Positions 11,109-20,380 are shown, counted from the first letter of the stretch. The stretch is 64,000 nt of DNA from Aquincola tertiaricarbonis (GCF_000969605.1 NZ_JZUE01000008.1:62001-126000); one strand, 5' to 3'. Program-made: numbers and translations. The notes: generated by a model from the sequence alone, not told the origin.

Positions 11109-11963
11109 TCAACCCGCGCCTGGGCTGGCCGGCGCGGCGTGGCCCAGCAATGCACTGACGGCCCGGGCCTCCTCCCGCACCGCCCGCGCTGCCGCGCCGT
11201 CCGCCGACGCATCGAAGGCGCCGGTAGGCCCCAGCACCGTCAAAGCTGCGCATACCCGGCTGCCATGGTCGAACACCGGGGCGCTGACGGCGCTGATGCC
11301 ACGCAGGTTGGTGTCCTTCACCGTGGCGCAGCCGGCGGCCAGCACCGCGTCCGCCAGTCGGCCGATGGCATCGCCCTGGCCCAGCGGCCCGCGCAGTTCG
11401 GCGGGCGCTTCGGCCAGTTCCTGCTCGGCCATGGTGCGCAGGCGCGCCTCGTCGCGTTGCCAGGCCAGGAACACCCGCCCGGTGGCCGACCACAGCAGCG
11501 GCAGTACCGAACCCACCCGCGCATTGACGGAGATGGGCAGCCATGGCTCCTCGAAGCGCACGATGGTCGGCCCCTTGTTGCCCATCACCGCCACGAAGCA
11601 GGTGAGGGACAGCGCCTCGCGCAGCCGCGCGAGCGACGGCTCGGCGGCGCGGATCGGCTCGGCCTGCCGCATGGCGGCCAACCCCAGCGCAATGGCTTCC
11701 GCGCCCAGCACGTACTGCTGGGAGCCGGCCGCCTGGGTGACGAACCCTTCCTCGACCAGGCTGGCCAGGTAGCGGTGCACCTTGGCCGGACTTTCGCCCA
11801 CATGCGCGGCCAGCACGCTGAGGCTGGCGCGGCCCCCCAGCCGGCCCAGGCCCTTGAGCACCGACAGGCCGGTCTCGGCCGCCTGCACCCGCTGGCGGCG
11901 CTCACGCGAGCGGGGGACTTCGGCGGCGGACAGGGTGGCGGCAACAGGGGGCAGGGCGGTCAT
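11109..11963 (-). CDS. IclR family transcriptional regulator
   Basis: A 284-residue regulator. An N-terminal winged helix-turn-helix (about residues 28-95, with SLSVLAAHVGESPAKVHRYL) is followed by the IclR effector-binding domain, including NLRGISAVSAPVFD. It diverges from a Bug receptor and P450 gene. The 90-bp gap between them holds two related inverted repeats 20 bp apart. The obvious inference is that it controls the receptor-P450 transcript and perhaps itself in response to a small aromatic or carboxylic ligand. The ligand is unknown. Confidence 0.9.
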   Translation of the reverse strand: MTALPPVAATLSAAEVPRSRERRQRVQAAETGLSVLKGLGRLGGRASLSVLAAHVGESPAKVHRYLASLVEEGFVTQAAGSQQYVLGAEAIALGLAAMRQAEPIRAAEPSLARLREALSLTCFVAVMGNKGPTIVRFEEPWLPISVNARVGSVLPLLWSATGRVFLAWQRDEARLRTMAEQELAEAPAELRGPLGQGDAIGRLADAVLAAGCATVKDTNLRGISAVSAPVFDHGSRVCAALTVLGPTGAFDASADGAAARAVREEARAVSALLGHAAPASPGAG

Positions 11964-11990
11964 GCGGCAAGGGTATGCCCGCTGCAGTCA

Positions 11991-12024
11991 TTACGCAATG
12001 CGTATAAAACTTACGCTATGCATG
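11991..12024. promoter_or_regulatory. Tandem IclR-type operator in divergent promoter
   Basis: A perfect inverted repeat TACGCA-A-TGCGTA (11992-12004), preceded by T, is followed exactly 20 bp later by a degenerate copy TTACGCTATGCATG (12011-12024). The 20-bp spacing places both sites on about the same DNA face, as expected for a regulator tetramer. It lies between the IclR gene and the receptor gene. Confidence 0.6.
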
Positions 12025-12053
12025 ACGACGGCCGCTGCGCCGGGGAGATTCGC

Positions 12054-13049
12054 TTGAACCATCTGCTGTTGGGCGGCCGCACGCGCCGCACCGTGATCAC
12101 CGTCGGTCTGGCTGCCCTGGTGGCGGCGCCGGGCGCCTGGGCGCAGGCGGCTGCCTATCCCGCCAAGCCGCCGCGCTGGCTGGTGCCCTATGCCGCCGGC
12201 GGCGGGTCCGACTTCCTGGCTCGCACGGTGGCGCAATCGCTGTCGGCCAGGACGGGCCAGCAGGTGATCGTGGAAAACAAGCCGGGCGGCAACACTGCCA
12301 TCGCCGCCGCGGAAACCGCCCGCGGCACGGCGGACGGCTACACGCTGCTGTCGGCCGACAACGGCACGCTGGTGTTCAACCAGGCGCTGTACAAGAGCCT
12401 GACCTACAACGTGAAGGACCTGGCGCCGGTCACGCTGATGGGCCGCTTCCCGATGATCCTGGTCACCGGCCCGGCCTCGACCGCGGCCAATGCCAAGGAC
12501 TTCATCGCGCAGGCCAAGGCCAAGCCCGGTGGCATCAACTACGCCTCGGCCGGCGCCGGCAGCCCTCACCACCTGGCGATGGAGCTGTTGAAGAGCGAGG
12601 CCGGCCTGTTCATGGTGCACGTGCCCTACCGTGGCGCCGCGCCTGCGCTGGCCGAGGTGGCCGGCGGCCAGGTGCCCGCGATGATGGTGGACCTGGCGGC
12701 CGGCTCGGCCTTCATCAAGAGCGGCAAGGTGAAGGCACTGGCCGTGGCCAATGCCACGCGGCTGCCCCAGCTGCCCGAGGTGCCCACGTTCGCCGAGCTG
12801 GGCATGAAGAACGTGGAAGCCGCGGCCCTGGTGGGCGTGGTGGTGGCGGCCGGCACGCCGCCCGACACCATCGCCGCGCTCAACCGACATCTGGTGGCGG
12901 CCATCAACGATCCGGCGGTGAACAAGCGCATGGTGGAGTTCGGCGTGGAGCCGGTGGGCAGCAGCGCCACGCAGTACGCCGACCTGCTGGCCAGCGAGAC
13001 CACGCGCTGGCACAAGCTGATCCGCGACCTGAAGATCACCCTCGACTGA
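12054..13049 (+). CDS. Bug/TctC-family tripartite tricarboxylate transporter substrate-binding protein
   Basis: A periplasmic receptor of about 331 residues of the Bug family, common in Burkholderiales, which binds carboxylates and other small organic compounds. I prefer the TTG at 12054: a GGGGAG ribosome-binding site lies 6-7 bases upstream, and the product then opens with a clean signal peptide (LNHLLLGGRTRRTVITVG to AWAQA). An ATG at 12018 in the same frame lacks such a site and lies in the operator. The family blocks WLVPYAAGGGSDFLART, NKPGGNTAIA, INYASAGAGSPHHLAME and VPYRGAAPAL are present. No TctA/TctB partners are nearby. It is 20 bp before the P450 gene, so they are probably co-transcribed. 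Confidence 0.9.
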   Translation: MNHLLLGGRTRRTVITVGLAALVAAPGAWAQAAAYPAKPPRWLVPYAAGGGSDFLARTVAQSLSARTGQQVIVENKPGGNTAIAAAETARGTADGYTLLSADNGTLVFNQALYKSLTYNVKDLAPVTLMGRFPMILVTGPASTAANAKDFIAQAKAKPGGINYASAGAGSPHHLAMELLKSEAGLFMVHVPYRGAAPALAEVAGGQVPAMMVDLAAGSAFIKSGKVKALAVANATRLPQLPEVPTFAELGMKNVEAAALVGVVVAAGTPPDTIAALNRHLVAAINDPAVNKRMVEFGVEPVGSSATQYADLLASETTRWHKLIRDLKITLD

Positions 13050-13069
13050 CCGCTGGAAGGAGCCGCCCG

Positions 13070-15385
13070 ATGTCCACCCCCGGTGCCTGCCCTGTGGCCC
13101 ACGACCTGGCCCCCAACGGCTGCCCGGTGAGCGCCGGCGCGGCCGCCTTCGACCCCTTCGGCGACGGCTACCAGCAGGACCCGCCCGAGTACCTGCGCTG
13201 GGCGCGTGAGCAGGAGCCGATCTTCTACAGCCCGCAGCTGGGCTACTGGGTGGTGACGCGGTACGACGCCATCAAGGCGATCTTTCGCGACAACCTGACC
13301 TTCAGCCCCTCCATCGCGCTGGAGAAGATCACGCCCACCGGCCCCGAGGCCAATGCGGTGCTGGCCAGCTACGGCTATGCGATGAACCGCACGCTGGTCA
13401 ACGAGGACGAGCCGGCCCACATGCCGCGCCGCCGCGTGCTGATGGAGCCGTTCACGCCCGAGGCGCTGAAACATCATGAGCCGATGGTGCGGCAGCTGAC
13501 GCGGGAGTACGTCAGCCGCTTCATCGACCACGGCCGCGCCGACCTGGTCGACGAGATGCTGTGGGAGGTGCCGCTGACCGTGGCGCTGCACTTCCTGGGC
13601 GTGCCCGAGGAAGACATGGACACGCTGCGCCAGTACTCCATCGCGCACACGGTCAATACCTGGGGCCGGCCGAAGCCGCAGGAGCAGGTGTCCGTCGCCC
13701 ATGCGGTGGGCAACTTCTGGCAGTTCGCGGGGAAGGTGCTCGACAAGATGCGCCAGGACCCCGATGCGCCCGGCTGGATGCAGTACGGCCTGCGCCAGCA
13801 GAAACTGCACCCCGAGGTGGTGACCGACTCCTACCTGCACTCGATGATGATGGCCGGCATCGTCGCCGCCCACGAGACCACGGCCAACGCCACCGCCAAT
13901 GCGATGAAGCTGCTGCTGCAGCACCCCGACGCCTGGCGCGAGCTGTGCGAAGACCCGTCGCTCATCCCGAATGCGGTGGAAGAGTGCCTGCGCCACAACG
14001 GCTCGGTGGCGGCCTGGCGCCGGCTGGTCACGCAGGAGGCGGTGGTGGAAGGCGTGACGCTGCCGGCCGGCGCCAAACTGCTGATCGTCACCTCGTCGGC
14101 GAACCACGATCCACGGCACTTCGGCGATGCCGACCTGTTCGACATCCGGCGCGACAACGCCAGCGACCACCTCACCTTCGGCTACGGCGCCCACCAGTGC
14201 ATGGGCAAGAACCTGGCGCGGATGGAGATGCAGGTGTTCCTGGAGGAATTCACCCGCCGGCTGCCGCACATGCGTCTGGCCGAGCAGCAGTTCAGCTACG
14301 TACCCAACACCTCCTTCCGCGGCCCGGAGCACCTGTGGGTGGAATGGGACCCGGCGCTCAACCCCGAGCGGCGCGATCCGCAGGTGCTGGCCGCGCAGGC
14401 GCCGGTGCGCATCGGCGAGCCCTCGGCCCATGCCATCACGCGGCCGCTGGTGGTGCAGGCGGTCACGCCGGTGGCGCAGGGCGTCGTGCAGCTGACGCTG
14501 GCGGCGGCCGACGGCAAGCCGCTGCCGCGCTGGTCGGCCGGCGCGCACATCGACGTGAGCTGCGGCGAAACTGGCCTGTCGCGCCAGTATTCGCTGTGCG
14601 GCGACCCGGCCGATGCCGGGCGCTGGCAGATCGCGGTCTTGCGCGAGCCGGCCAGCCGCGGCGGCTCGGCATGGGTGCACGGCCAGGTCAAGCCGGGCGA
14701 CAGGCTGCAGGTGCGCGGCCCGCGCAGCCACTTCCGGCTGGATGAAAGCGCGCGGCGGGTGGTGTTCGTGGCCGGCGGCATCGGCATCACGCCGATCAGC
14801 GCGATGGCGCGGCGCGCGCAGGCCCTGGGCATCGACTACCAGCTGCACTACTGCGGCCGCAGCCGCGCTGGCATGGCTTACGTGGCCGAGCTGCAGGCGC
14901 TGCACGGCCCGCGGCTGCAGCTGTACATCGGCGACGAGGGCCGCCGACTGGACGTGCAGGCCCTGCTGGCCACGCCGGAACCTGACGTGCAGGTGTATGC
15001 CTGCGGGCCGCAGCGGCTGCTGGATGCGCTGGAAGCCGCCTCTTCCGCCTGGCCGGACGACACGCTGCGGGTGGAGCACTTCAGCTCCACGCTGGGTGTG
15101 CTCGATCCCGCCAAGGAACACGGCTTCGAGGTGGCGCTGAAGGACTCCGGCCTGGTGATCCCGGTGCGGCCCGACCAGACCCTGCTGCAGGCCCTGCGCG
15201 CGGCCAACGTGGACGTGCAGAGCGACTGCGAGGAAGGCCTGTGCGGCTCCTGCGAGGTGCGGGTGCTGGAAGGCGCGGTGGACCACCGCGACGTGGTGCT
15301 CACCCGCGCCGAGCGCGAGGCCAACACCCGCATGATGGCCTGCTGCTCCCGCGCCTGCGGCGAGCGGCTGACGCTGGCCTTGTAG
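13070..15385 (+). CDS. Self-sufficient cytochrome P450 (CYP116B type): P450-reductase-ferredoxin fusion
   Basis: A 771-residue mono-oxygenase carrying its own electron chain. The P450 domain (about 1-455) has the I-helix AGIVAAHETTANA (about 262-274), ExxR as EECLR (about 305), and the haem loop FGYGAHQCMG with Cys377 as ligand. A phthalate-dioxygenase-reductase-type flavin and NAD(P)H domain follows (about 460-680; RQYSLCGDP, FVAGGIGITPISAM). The last part is a plant-type 2Fe-2S ferredoxin with Cys720, Cys725 and Cys728 plus a Cys in MMACCSRACG. This order is that of CYP116B enzymes, which hydroxylate or dealkylate aromatics, alkanes and thiocarbamates. A GGAAGGA ribosome-binding site precedes the ATG. 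The substrate is unknown; the adjacent Bug receptor and IclR regulator suggest a catabolic role. Confidence 0.95.
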   Translation: MSTPGACPVAHDLAPNGCPVSAGAAAFDPFGDGYQQDPPEYLRWAREQEPIFYSPQLGYWVVTRYDAIKAIFRDNLTFSPSIALEKITPTGPEANAVLASYGYAMNRTLVNEDEPAHMPRRRVLMEPFTPEALKHHEPMVRQLTREYVSRFIDHGRADLVDEMLWEVPLTVALHFLGVPEEDMDTLRQYSIAHTVNTWGRPKPQEQVSVAHAVGNFWQFAGKVLDKMRQDPDAPGWMQYGLRQQKLHPEVVTDSYLHSMMMAGIVAAHETTANATANAMKLLLQHPDAWRELCEDPSLIPNAVEECLRHNGSVAAWRRLVTQEAVVEGVTLPAGAKLLIVTSSANHDPRHFGDADLFDIRRDNASDHLTFGYGAHQCMGKNLARMEMQVFLEEFTRRLPHMRLAEQQFSYVPNTSFRGPEHLWVEWDPALNPERRDPQVLAAQAPVRIGEPSAHAITRPLVVQAVTPVAQGVVQLTLAAADGKPLPRWSAGAHIDVSCGETGLSRQYSLCGDPADAGRWQIAVLREPASRGGSAWVHGQVKPGDRLQVRGPRSHFRLDESARRVVFVAGGIGITPISAMARRAQALGIDYQLHYCGRSRAGMAYVAELQALHGPRLQLYIGDEGRRLDVQALLATPEPDVQVYACGPQRLLDALEAASSAWPDDTLRVEHFSSTLGVLDPAKEHGFEVALKDSGLVIPVRPDQTLLQALRAANVDVQSDCEEGLCGSCEVRVLEGAVDHRDVVLTRAEREANTRMMACCSRACGERLTLAL

Positions 15386-15388
15386 CCC

Positions 15389-16378
15389 TTATTGCGGCGC
15401 TGCGAGCCAGTGCACGCTGAAGTGGTTCTTCGGATCGGTCCACACCGGCCCGGGCGCGAAGCCGGCCTGCCGGGCCAGGCGGCGGAAGCCTTCCACGGTG
15501 AACTTCTGCGAGTTTTCGGTGTGCAGCGTCTGGCCTTCCTGCACGGTGAAGGCTTCCCCGCCCAGCTGCACCGTCTGCGTGCGGCGGCTCAGCAGGTGCA
15601 TCTCGATGCGCTGCAGCCGCGGCTCGAAGAAGGCGTAGTGCGCGAACTGCGTGGTGTCGAAGTTGGTGCCCAGCTCGCGGTTGGCGCGCACCAGCAGGTT
15701 CAGGTTGAAGGCGGCGGTGACGCCGGCCGCGTCGTTGTAGGCGGCATGCAGCAGGGCCGGGTCCTTCACCAGGTCGGCACCGATCAGCAGGCCGCCGCCG
15801 CGCAGCAGCTCGGCCGCCTGCCGCAGGAAGGTCACCGCCTCGTCGGGCGAGAAGTTGCCGATCGACGAGCCGGGAAAGAAGCCCACGCGGCGGGCGCGGC
15901 TGCCGTCGGGCAGGGCGGGCAGCTGGATGGGCCGGGTGAAGTCGGCGGCCAGCGGGTGCACGTCCAGCCCCGGGTGGTCGCGGCGCAGCGCGGCGGCCGC
16001 ACCCTGCAGGTGGTCCGCCGAGATGTCGATGGGCACGAAGCGCCGCGGCTGCTGCAGCGCCGACAGCAGCAGCCGCACCTTGGTGGCGGAGCCGGCGCCG
16101 AACTCGATCAGGTCCGCCTCGGGGCCGATCAGCGAGGCCATCTCCTGTGCATGCCGGTCCAGCAGCGCCAGCTCGGTGCGGGTGGGGTAGTACTCGGGCA
16201 GCTCGCAGATGCGGTCGAACAGCGCGGAGCCCGCGGCGTCGTAGAAGAACTTGGGCGATATGCGGTGCGGCGTCTCGGCCAGCGCCAGCCGCATCGCGCG
16301 GCCGAACTCGGTGGCGGGCGCGGCGGCATCGGGGCGGGGCGCGGTGCCGCTGCGCGGCAGAAGTTCGGAATAGGCCAT
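15389..16378 (-). CDS. egtD: L-histidine N-alpha-methyltransferase EgtD
   Basis: EgtD trimethylates histidine to hercynine with three SAM, the first step of ergothioneine synthesis. The product is 329 residues, the normal size. The SAM-binding region has LIEFGAGSATKVRLLL, followed by FVPIDISADHL. The substrate-binding part includes FFPGSSIGNF and LLIGADLVKD. The N-terminal FFYDAAGSALFDRICELPEYYPTRTE region is a hallmark of this family. It lies 14 bp downstream of egtB and is probably in the same operon. It ends 4 bp from the convergent P450 gene. Confidence 0.95.
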   Translation of the reverse strand: MAYSELLPRSGTAPRPDAAAPATEFGRAMRLALAETPHRISPKFFYDAAGSALFDRICELPEYYPTRTELALLDRHAQEMASLIGPEADLIEFGAGSATKVRLLLSALQQPRRFVPIDISADHLQGAAAALRRDHPGLDVHPLAADFTRPIQLPALPDGSRARRVGFFPGSSIGNFSPDEAVTFLRQAAELLRGGGLLIGADLVKDPALLHAAYNDAAGVTAAFNLNLLVRANRELGTNFDTTQFAHYAFFEPRLQRIEMHLLSRRTQTVQLGGEAFTVQEGQTLHTENSQKFTVEGFRRLARQAGFAPGPVWTDPKNHFSVHWLAAPQ

Positions 16379-16392
16379 CGTTGCGGTCTCCT

Positions 16393-17751
16393 TCAGCGGA
16401 TGTCGCGGGCCAGGCGCAACCCGCTGAATTGCCAGCGCGCGGCCGGCGGAAAGAAGTTGCGGTAGCTCAGCCGGGCATGGCCGGGCGGCGTGGCGCAGCT
16501 GGCGCCGCGCAGCACCACCTGGCCCACCATGAACTTGCCGTTGTATTCAGCGGCGGCACCGGGCAGCGGCTGGAAGCCGGGGTAGGGGTCGTAGGCCGAG
16601 CGCGTCCATTCCCACACCTCGTGCAGGCCGTGCGGGCGGTCGGTGCCGTCGGCCGCGGCCGCGGCACGGGGGTGCGGATGCAGCGTGGCTTCCGCGCGCT
16701 GCAGCATCACGCCGCTGCGGCGCATGGCGGTTTCCCATTCGAACTCGGTCGGCAGGCGGGCGCCGGCCCAGGCGGCATAGGCCGCGGCCTCGTACAGGCT
16801 GAGGTGGCACACCGGCTCGTCCAGCTGCAGCGGCTGGGTGCCGAACAGCGTGAACAGCTTTGGAACGGCCTCGTCCAGTGCACTCCAGCCCCAGGGTGCC
16901 TGCCAGCCCCCGGCCTGCACCGTGGCCCAGCCTTCGGAGAGCCACCACTGCGGATCGCGGTAGCCGCCATCGCGCACGAAGGCAAGGAACTCGCCGCAGC
17001 TGACCGGCCGGCTGGCCAGCTCGAAAGGGTGCAGCAGCACCTCGTGGCGCGGCGTCTCGTTGTCGAAGGAAAAGCCTTCGCGGGCATCGTGGCCCACGCT
17101 GGCGATGCCACCTTCGAACGGCAGCCACCGCAGCGGCGCGGCCGCCGCGGGCGCGGTGGCGGCGGTGGGTGCGGGCAGGTAGGCGGGCTGCAGCGGGTTC
17201 TGCGACAGCAGGTGCTTGACGTCGGTCAGCAGCAGCTCCTGGTGCTGCTGCTCATGGTGCAGGCCCAGCTCCACGGCCTGCCGCAGCGCCGCGTCGGCCT
17301 GCGGCAGGAAGGCCAGCACCGCTTCGTCCACCGCGGCGCGGTATCGCAGCACCTCGGCCTGCGCCGGCCGCGTGAGCAGCCCGCGCTGTGGCCGCGGATG
17401 GCGCGGGCCCAGCGATTCGTAGTACGAGTTGAAGAGAAAGCCGAAGCGCTCGTCGAAGGGCCGGTAGCCGGGCTGGCCGGCCTGCAGCACCAGCGTCTCG
17501 AAGAACCAGGTGGTGTGCGCCAGATGCCACTTCACCGGGCTGGCATCGGGCATGGACTGCACGCACTGGTCTTCGGGCGAGAGGGGTTCGGCCAGGGCCA
17601 GCGAATGGCGCCGGACCTCGGCAAAGCGGCGGGCGAGATCGCCGGCCGCCGGGATGGCGGCTTGCTGTTCGTTCTCGGCTGGCAAAAGCGTCTCCCCGGG
17701 CGTGGCGTGTGAACTGGAGCGGCACTGCGGCAACGTGCGTGCCCGTGTCAT
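16393..17751 (-). CDS. egtB: Ergothioneine biosynthesis iron-dependent sulfoxide synthase EgtB
   Basis: EgtB is a non-haem iron enzyme that joins a thiol (Cys or gamma-Glu-Cys) to hercynine with oxygen. The product is 452 residues. The DinB-like N-terminal half carries the iron-binding histidines in KWHLAHTTWFFE and in LHHEQQHQEL. The C-terminal half is an FGE-sulfatase fold (PVSCGEFLAFVRDGGY, ARLPTEFEWE, VLRGASCATPPGHARLSYRNF). The start at 17751 overlaps the stop of the LysR gene (ATGA), which supports it even though the first 35 residues are poorly conserved. No egtA, egtC or egtE is seen nearby. Confidence 0.95.
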   Translation of the reverse strand: MTRARTLPQCRSSSHATPGETLLPAENEQQAAIPAAGDLARRFAEVRRHSLALAEPLSPEDQCVQSMPDASPVKWHLAHTTWFFETLVLQAGQPGYRPFDERFGFLFNSYYESLGPRHPRPQRGLLTRPAQAEVLRYRAAVDEAVLAFLPQADAALRQAVELGLHHEQQHQELLLTDVKHLLSQNPLQPAYLPAPTAATAPAAAAPLRWLPFEGGIASVGHDAREGFSFDNETPRHEVLLHPFELASRPVSCGEFLAFVRDGGYRDPQWWLSEGWATVQAGGWQAPWGWSALDEAVPKLFTLFGTQPLQLDEPVCHLSLYEAAAYAAWAGARLPTEFEWETAMRRSGVMLQRAEATLHPHPRAAAAADGTDRPHGLHEVWEWTRSAYDPYPGFQPLPGAAAEYNGKFMVGQVVLRGASCATPPGHARLSYRNFFPPAARWQFSGLRLARDIR

Positions 17752-18731
17752 GCCGCCTTGGGTGGGTCGAACTTGCCGGCATCGTCACACGTGCGCAGCC
17801 GGGCGGCCAGGGCGTCGATGAAGACCCGGGTCTTCGCAGGCATCAGGCGCCGGCCCGGGAACACCGCCCAGGCGCTGGTGCGCGGCAGCTGCCAGTCGGG
17901 CAGCACCCGCACCAGCGCGCCGCGGCGCAGCGCGTCCTCGGCCATGAAATCGCCCACCGCGACGATGCCGGCGCCTTCGCAGGCCAGTCGCATCAGCAGG
18001 TCGGGCAGGTTGGCCACGGTACGGCGCGGCGGCACGCCCGTCCAATGCTGCTCGGTGCCGTCGGGCGCGGTGCGGCGCAGCTCCCAGGGCAGCGGCTCGC
18101 CGGAGCGGGTCAGCAGCATCAGCGCATCCAGCGACTGCAGCACCTCGGGCGTCTGCGGCTCGCCATGCGCATGCAGGTAGGCCGGCGCGGCGTACAGGCC
18201 GGTGCTGAAGTCGGCCAGCTGCCGCGCGGCCAGCTGGCTGTCGTCGGGCGCCAGCCCCATGCGGATGGCCAGGTCGAAGCTCTCGCCGATCAGGTCCACC
18301 CGCCGGGGCGACAGGTCCAGCTGCAGCGTGATCTCCCGGTGGCGCTGGATGAACTGGCCCAGCATGTCCGCGATGACGACGTTGGCGAAGTCCGCCGGCA
18401 TCGACACCCGCAGCGTGCCGCTGGGCATGGCCTGGCGGTGCAGCGCCAGCGCCAGCGTGCCGTCTACCTCCTCGGCGATGGCGCGGGCATGGTCCAGCAC
18501 GCCCTGGCCGAACTCGGTGATCACCAGCTTGCGCGTCGTGCGCTGCAGCAGCCGCTCGCCCAGCCGGCGTTCCAGCGCGGCGATGCGCCGGGAGACGGTG
18601 GACTTGGGCAGCCGCAGGCGATCGGCCGCGCGGCTGAAGCTGCCGCCTTCCATCACCCGCGCAAACAGCAGCAGGTCGTCGGCATGCAGGCTGGGCGACA
18701 GGATGTCGGCGGGGATCATTGTTGCGCTCAT
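17748..18731 (-). CDS. LysR family transcriptional regulator
   Basis: A 327-residue LysR-type regulator. The N-terminal helix-turn-helix (about residues 18-78) includes [26 protein letters not shown]. The effector domain follows the CrgA/AaeR-like branch typical of regulators sitting beside quinone reductases. It diverges from azoR-pirin with a 103-bp gap that contains a short palindrome AGACTGTCT (18750-18758). Its stop codon overlaps the egtB start, so the regulator and the ergothioneine genes probably share a transcript. The inducer is unknown; quinones or electrophiles are a reasonable guess from the azoR neighbour. Confidence 0.9.
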   Translation of the reverse strand: MSATMIPADILSPSLHADDLLLFARVMEGGSFSRAADRLRLPKSTVSRRIAALERRLGERLLQRTTRKLVITEFGQGVLDHARAIAEEVDGTLALALHRQAMPSGTLRVSMPADFANVVIADMLGQFIQRHREITLQLDLSPRRVDLIGESFDLAIRMGLAPDDSQLAARQLADFSTGLYAAPAYLHAHGEPQTPEVLQSLDALMLLTRSGEPLPWELRRTAPDGTEQHWTGVPPRRTVANLPDLLMRLACEGAGIVAVGDFMAEDALRRGALVRVLPDWQLPRTSAWAVFPGRRLMPAKTRVFIDALAARLRTCDDAGKFDPPKAA

Positions 18732-18834
18732 GGAACGATCTTATCCAGAAGACTGTCTAGTGGTGCTGCGCTTGCGCCAATACATTGACTGCACGGACAC
18801 ACCGACTTCCCCTTTCTCCCAAGGAGCCCCGATC

Positions 18835-19431
18835 ATGAACATCCTGCAAGTCAATTCCAGCGCCCGCCAGAACGGCCACTCCACCCAGCTGGCCCATGAG
18901 CTGGCCCAGGCCCTGGTGGCGGCCCAGCCCGGCGCGCAGCTGAAGGTGCGCGACCTGACCACCCAGCCGCATCCCGCGCTGGACGAAGCCACGCTGGGCG
19001 CCCTGTTCACCCCGGTGGACCAGCGCACCCCCGAGCAGGCCGCCCGTGTGGCGCTGGACGATGCGCTGATCGCCGAAGTGCAGGCCGCCGACGTGGTGGT
19101 GCTGGGCGTGCCGATGTACAACTTCGGCGTCTCGTCGCAGCTGAAGAACTGGATCGACGCCATCGCCCGTGCCAAGGTCACCTTCCAGTACACCGCCAAC
19201 GGCCCCGAGGGCCTGCTGAAGAACAAGAAGGTCATCGCGGTGCTGACGCGCGGCGGCCTGTACCGCGACCAGCCGCACGACACCCAGGTGCCGTACCTGC
19301 GCAACGTGCTGGGCTTCCTGGGCATGACGGACGTGCAGTTCGTCTACGCCGAAGGCATCGCGATGGGCCCCGAGGCCGAAGCCGCCGCCCTGGCCAGCGC
19401 CCGCGAGCAGATCGCCGAACTGACCGCCTGA
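18835..19431 (+). CDS. azoR: FMN-dependent NADH:quinone oxidoreductase / azoreductase
   Basis: A flavodoxin-like enzyme that reduces quinones and azo compounds by two electrons. The product is 198 residues, the usual length, from the ATG at 18835 with an AAGGAG ribosome-binding site. The FMN phosphate loop is [13 protein letters not shown] (about residues 9-21) and the second flavin contact is [17 protein letters not shown] (about 94-110). A C-terminal [12 protein letters not shown] block is also typical. It is the first gene of a plus-strand pair with pirin and diverges from the LysR gene. Confidence 0.93.
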   Translation: MNILQVNSSARQNGHSTQLAHELAQALVAAQPGAQLKVRDLTTQPHPALDEATLGALFTPVDQRTPEQAARVALDDALIAEVQAADVVVLGVPMYNFGVSSQLKNWIDAIARAKVTFQYTANGPEGLLKNKKVIAVLTRGGLYRDQPHDTQVPYLRNVLGFLGMTDVQFVYAEGIAMGPEAEAAALASAREQIAELTA

Positions 19432-19466
19432 CATCCACCACACCCGCCAACCGAAGGAGCCATGAA

Positions 19467-20348
19467 GTGACCACCGAAACCCTCGTTCTGCAAGACACCG
19501 CCGCCGTGGCGCGTCCGCGCACGGTGGAAAGGCTGGTCGCCGGCATGGCCACCAGCGACGGCGCGGGCGTCAAGCTCACCCGCGTGCTCACGCAGCCGCT
19601 GCAGCGCCGGCTCGACCCGTACCTGATGCTCGATGCCTTCGGCACCGACAATCCCGACGACTACATCGCCGGCTTTCCGGACCATCCGCACCGCGGCTTC
19701 GAGACCGTCACCTACATGATCGCGGGCCGCATGCGCCACCGCGACAGCGCCGGCAACGAAGGCCTGCTGGGCGATGGCGGCGTGCAATGGATGACCGCCG
19801 GCCGCGGCGTGGTGCACAGCGAGCTGCCCGAGCAGCAGGACGGCCGCATGGAAGGCTTCCAGCTGTGGCTGAACCTGCCGGCGAAGGACAAGATGCGCGA
19901 GCCCTGGTACCGCGACATCCCCAGCGCCGAGATCCCGGAATTCAACGCCGATGGCGTGCGCGCCCGTGTCATCGCCGGCGAGAGCCATGGCGTGCAGGGC
20001 GCGGTGCAGCGCGAGGGCAGCCTGCCGCTGTACCTCGACCTGCACCTGGCGCCGGGCGCCCGCTTCGAGCAGCCGCTGCCGGCCGAGCACAACGCCTTCC
20101 TGTACGTGTACCGGGGCGGCCTGCAGGTGGGCGAATGCAGCGTGCCGCTGCAGCGCATGGCCATCCTGGCCAATACGCCGGGCAGCGACGGCATCGTGCT
20201 GCAGGCCGGCGCCGAGCCCACCCGGGCGCTGCTGATCGCCGGCCGGCCGCTGAACGAGCCCATCGCGCAGTACGGCCCGTTCGTGATGAACAGCAATGAC
20301 GAGATCTTCCAGGCGGTGGAGGACTTCCGCGCCGGCCGCTTTGCCTGA
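19467..20348 (+). CDS. Pirin family protein
   Basis: A cupin-fold protein of 293 residues. Bacterial pirins bind iron, and some act as quercetin 2,3-dioxygenases. The N-terminal cupin has the metal site motifs DHPHRGFETVTYM (about 72-84) and AGRGVVHSELP (about 112-122), supplying the His/His/His/Glu ligands. The C-terminal pirin domain (about 180-290) ends GPFVMNSNDEI. Translation begins at a GTG (19467) with a GAAGGAG site upstream. The LysR-azoR-pirin arrangement is common in Proteobacteria and fits electrophile or quinone stress. The enzymatic activity here is not shown by the sequence. Confidence 0.93.
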   Translation: MTTETLVLQDTAAVARPRTVERLVAGMATSDGAGVKLTRVLTQPLQRRLDPYLMLDAFGTDNPDDYIAGFPDHPHRGFETVTYMIAGRMRHRDSAGNEGLLGDGGVQWMTAGRGVVHSELPEQQDGRMEGFQLWLNLPAKDKMREPWYRDIPSAEIPEFNADGVRARVIAGESHGVQGAVQREGSLPLYLDLHLAPGARFEQPLPAEHNAFLYVYRGGLQVGECSVPLQRMAILANTPGSDGIVLQAGAEPTRALLIAGRPLNEPIAQYGPFVMNSNDEIFQAVEDFRAGRFA

Positions 20349-20358
20349 TGCCGCGCCG

Positions 20359-20380
20359 CCCGCACCCCCGCAGGTGCGGG
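20359..20380 (+). terminator. Hairpin after pirin gene
   Basis: A perfect 8-bp stem, CCCGCACC (20359-20366) and GGTGCGGG (20373-20380), around a 6-base loop, 11 bp after the pirin stop. There is no T-run after it, so it may be a stabilising hairpin or a weak terminator. Confidence 0.4.

Noticed and set aside
12626-15286. An 886-codon open frame antisense to the P450
   Set aside because: The P450 has all catalytic motifs. The antisense frame is a high-GC shadow.
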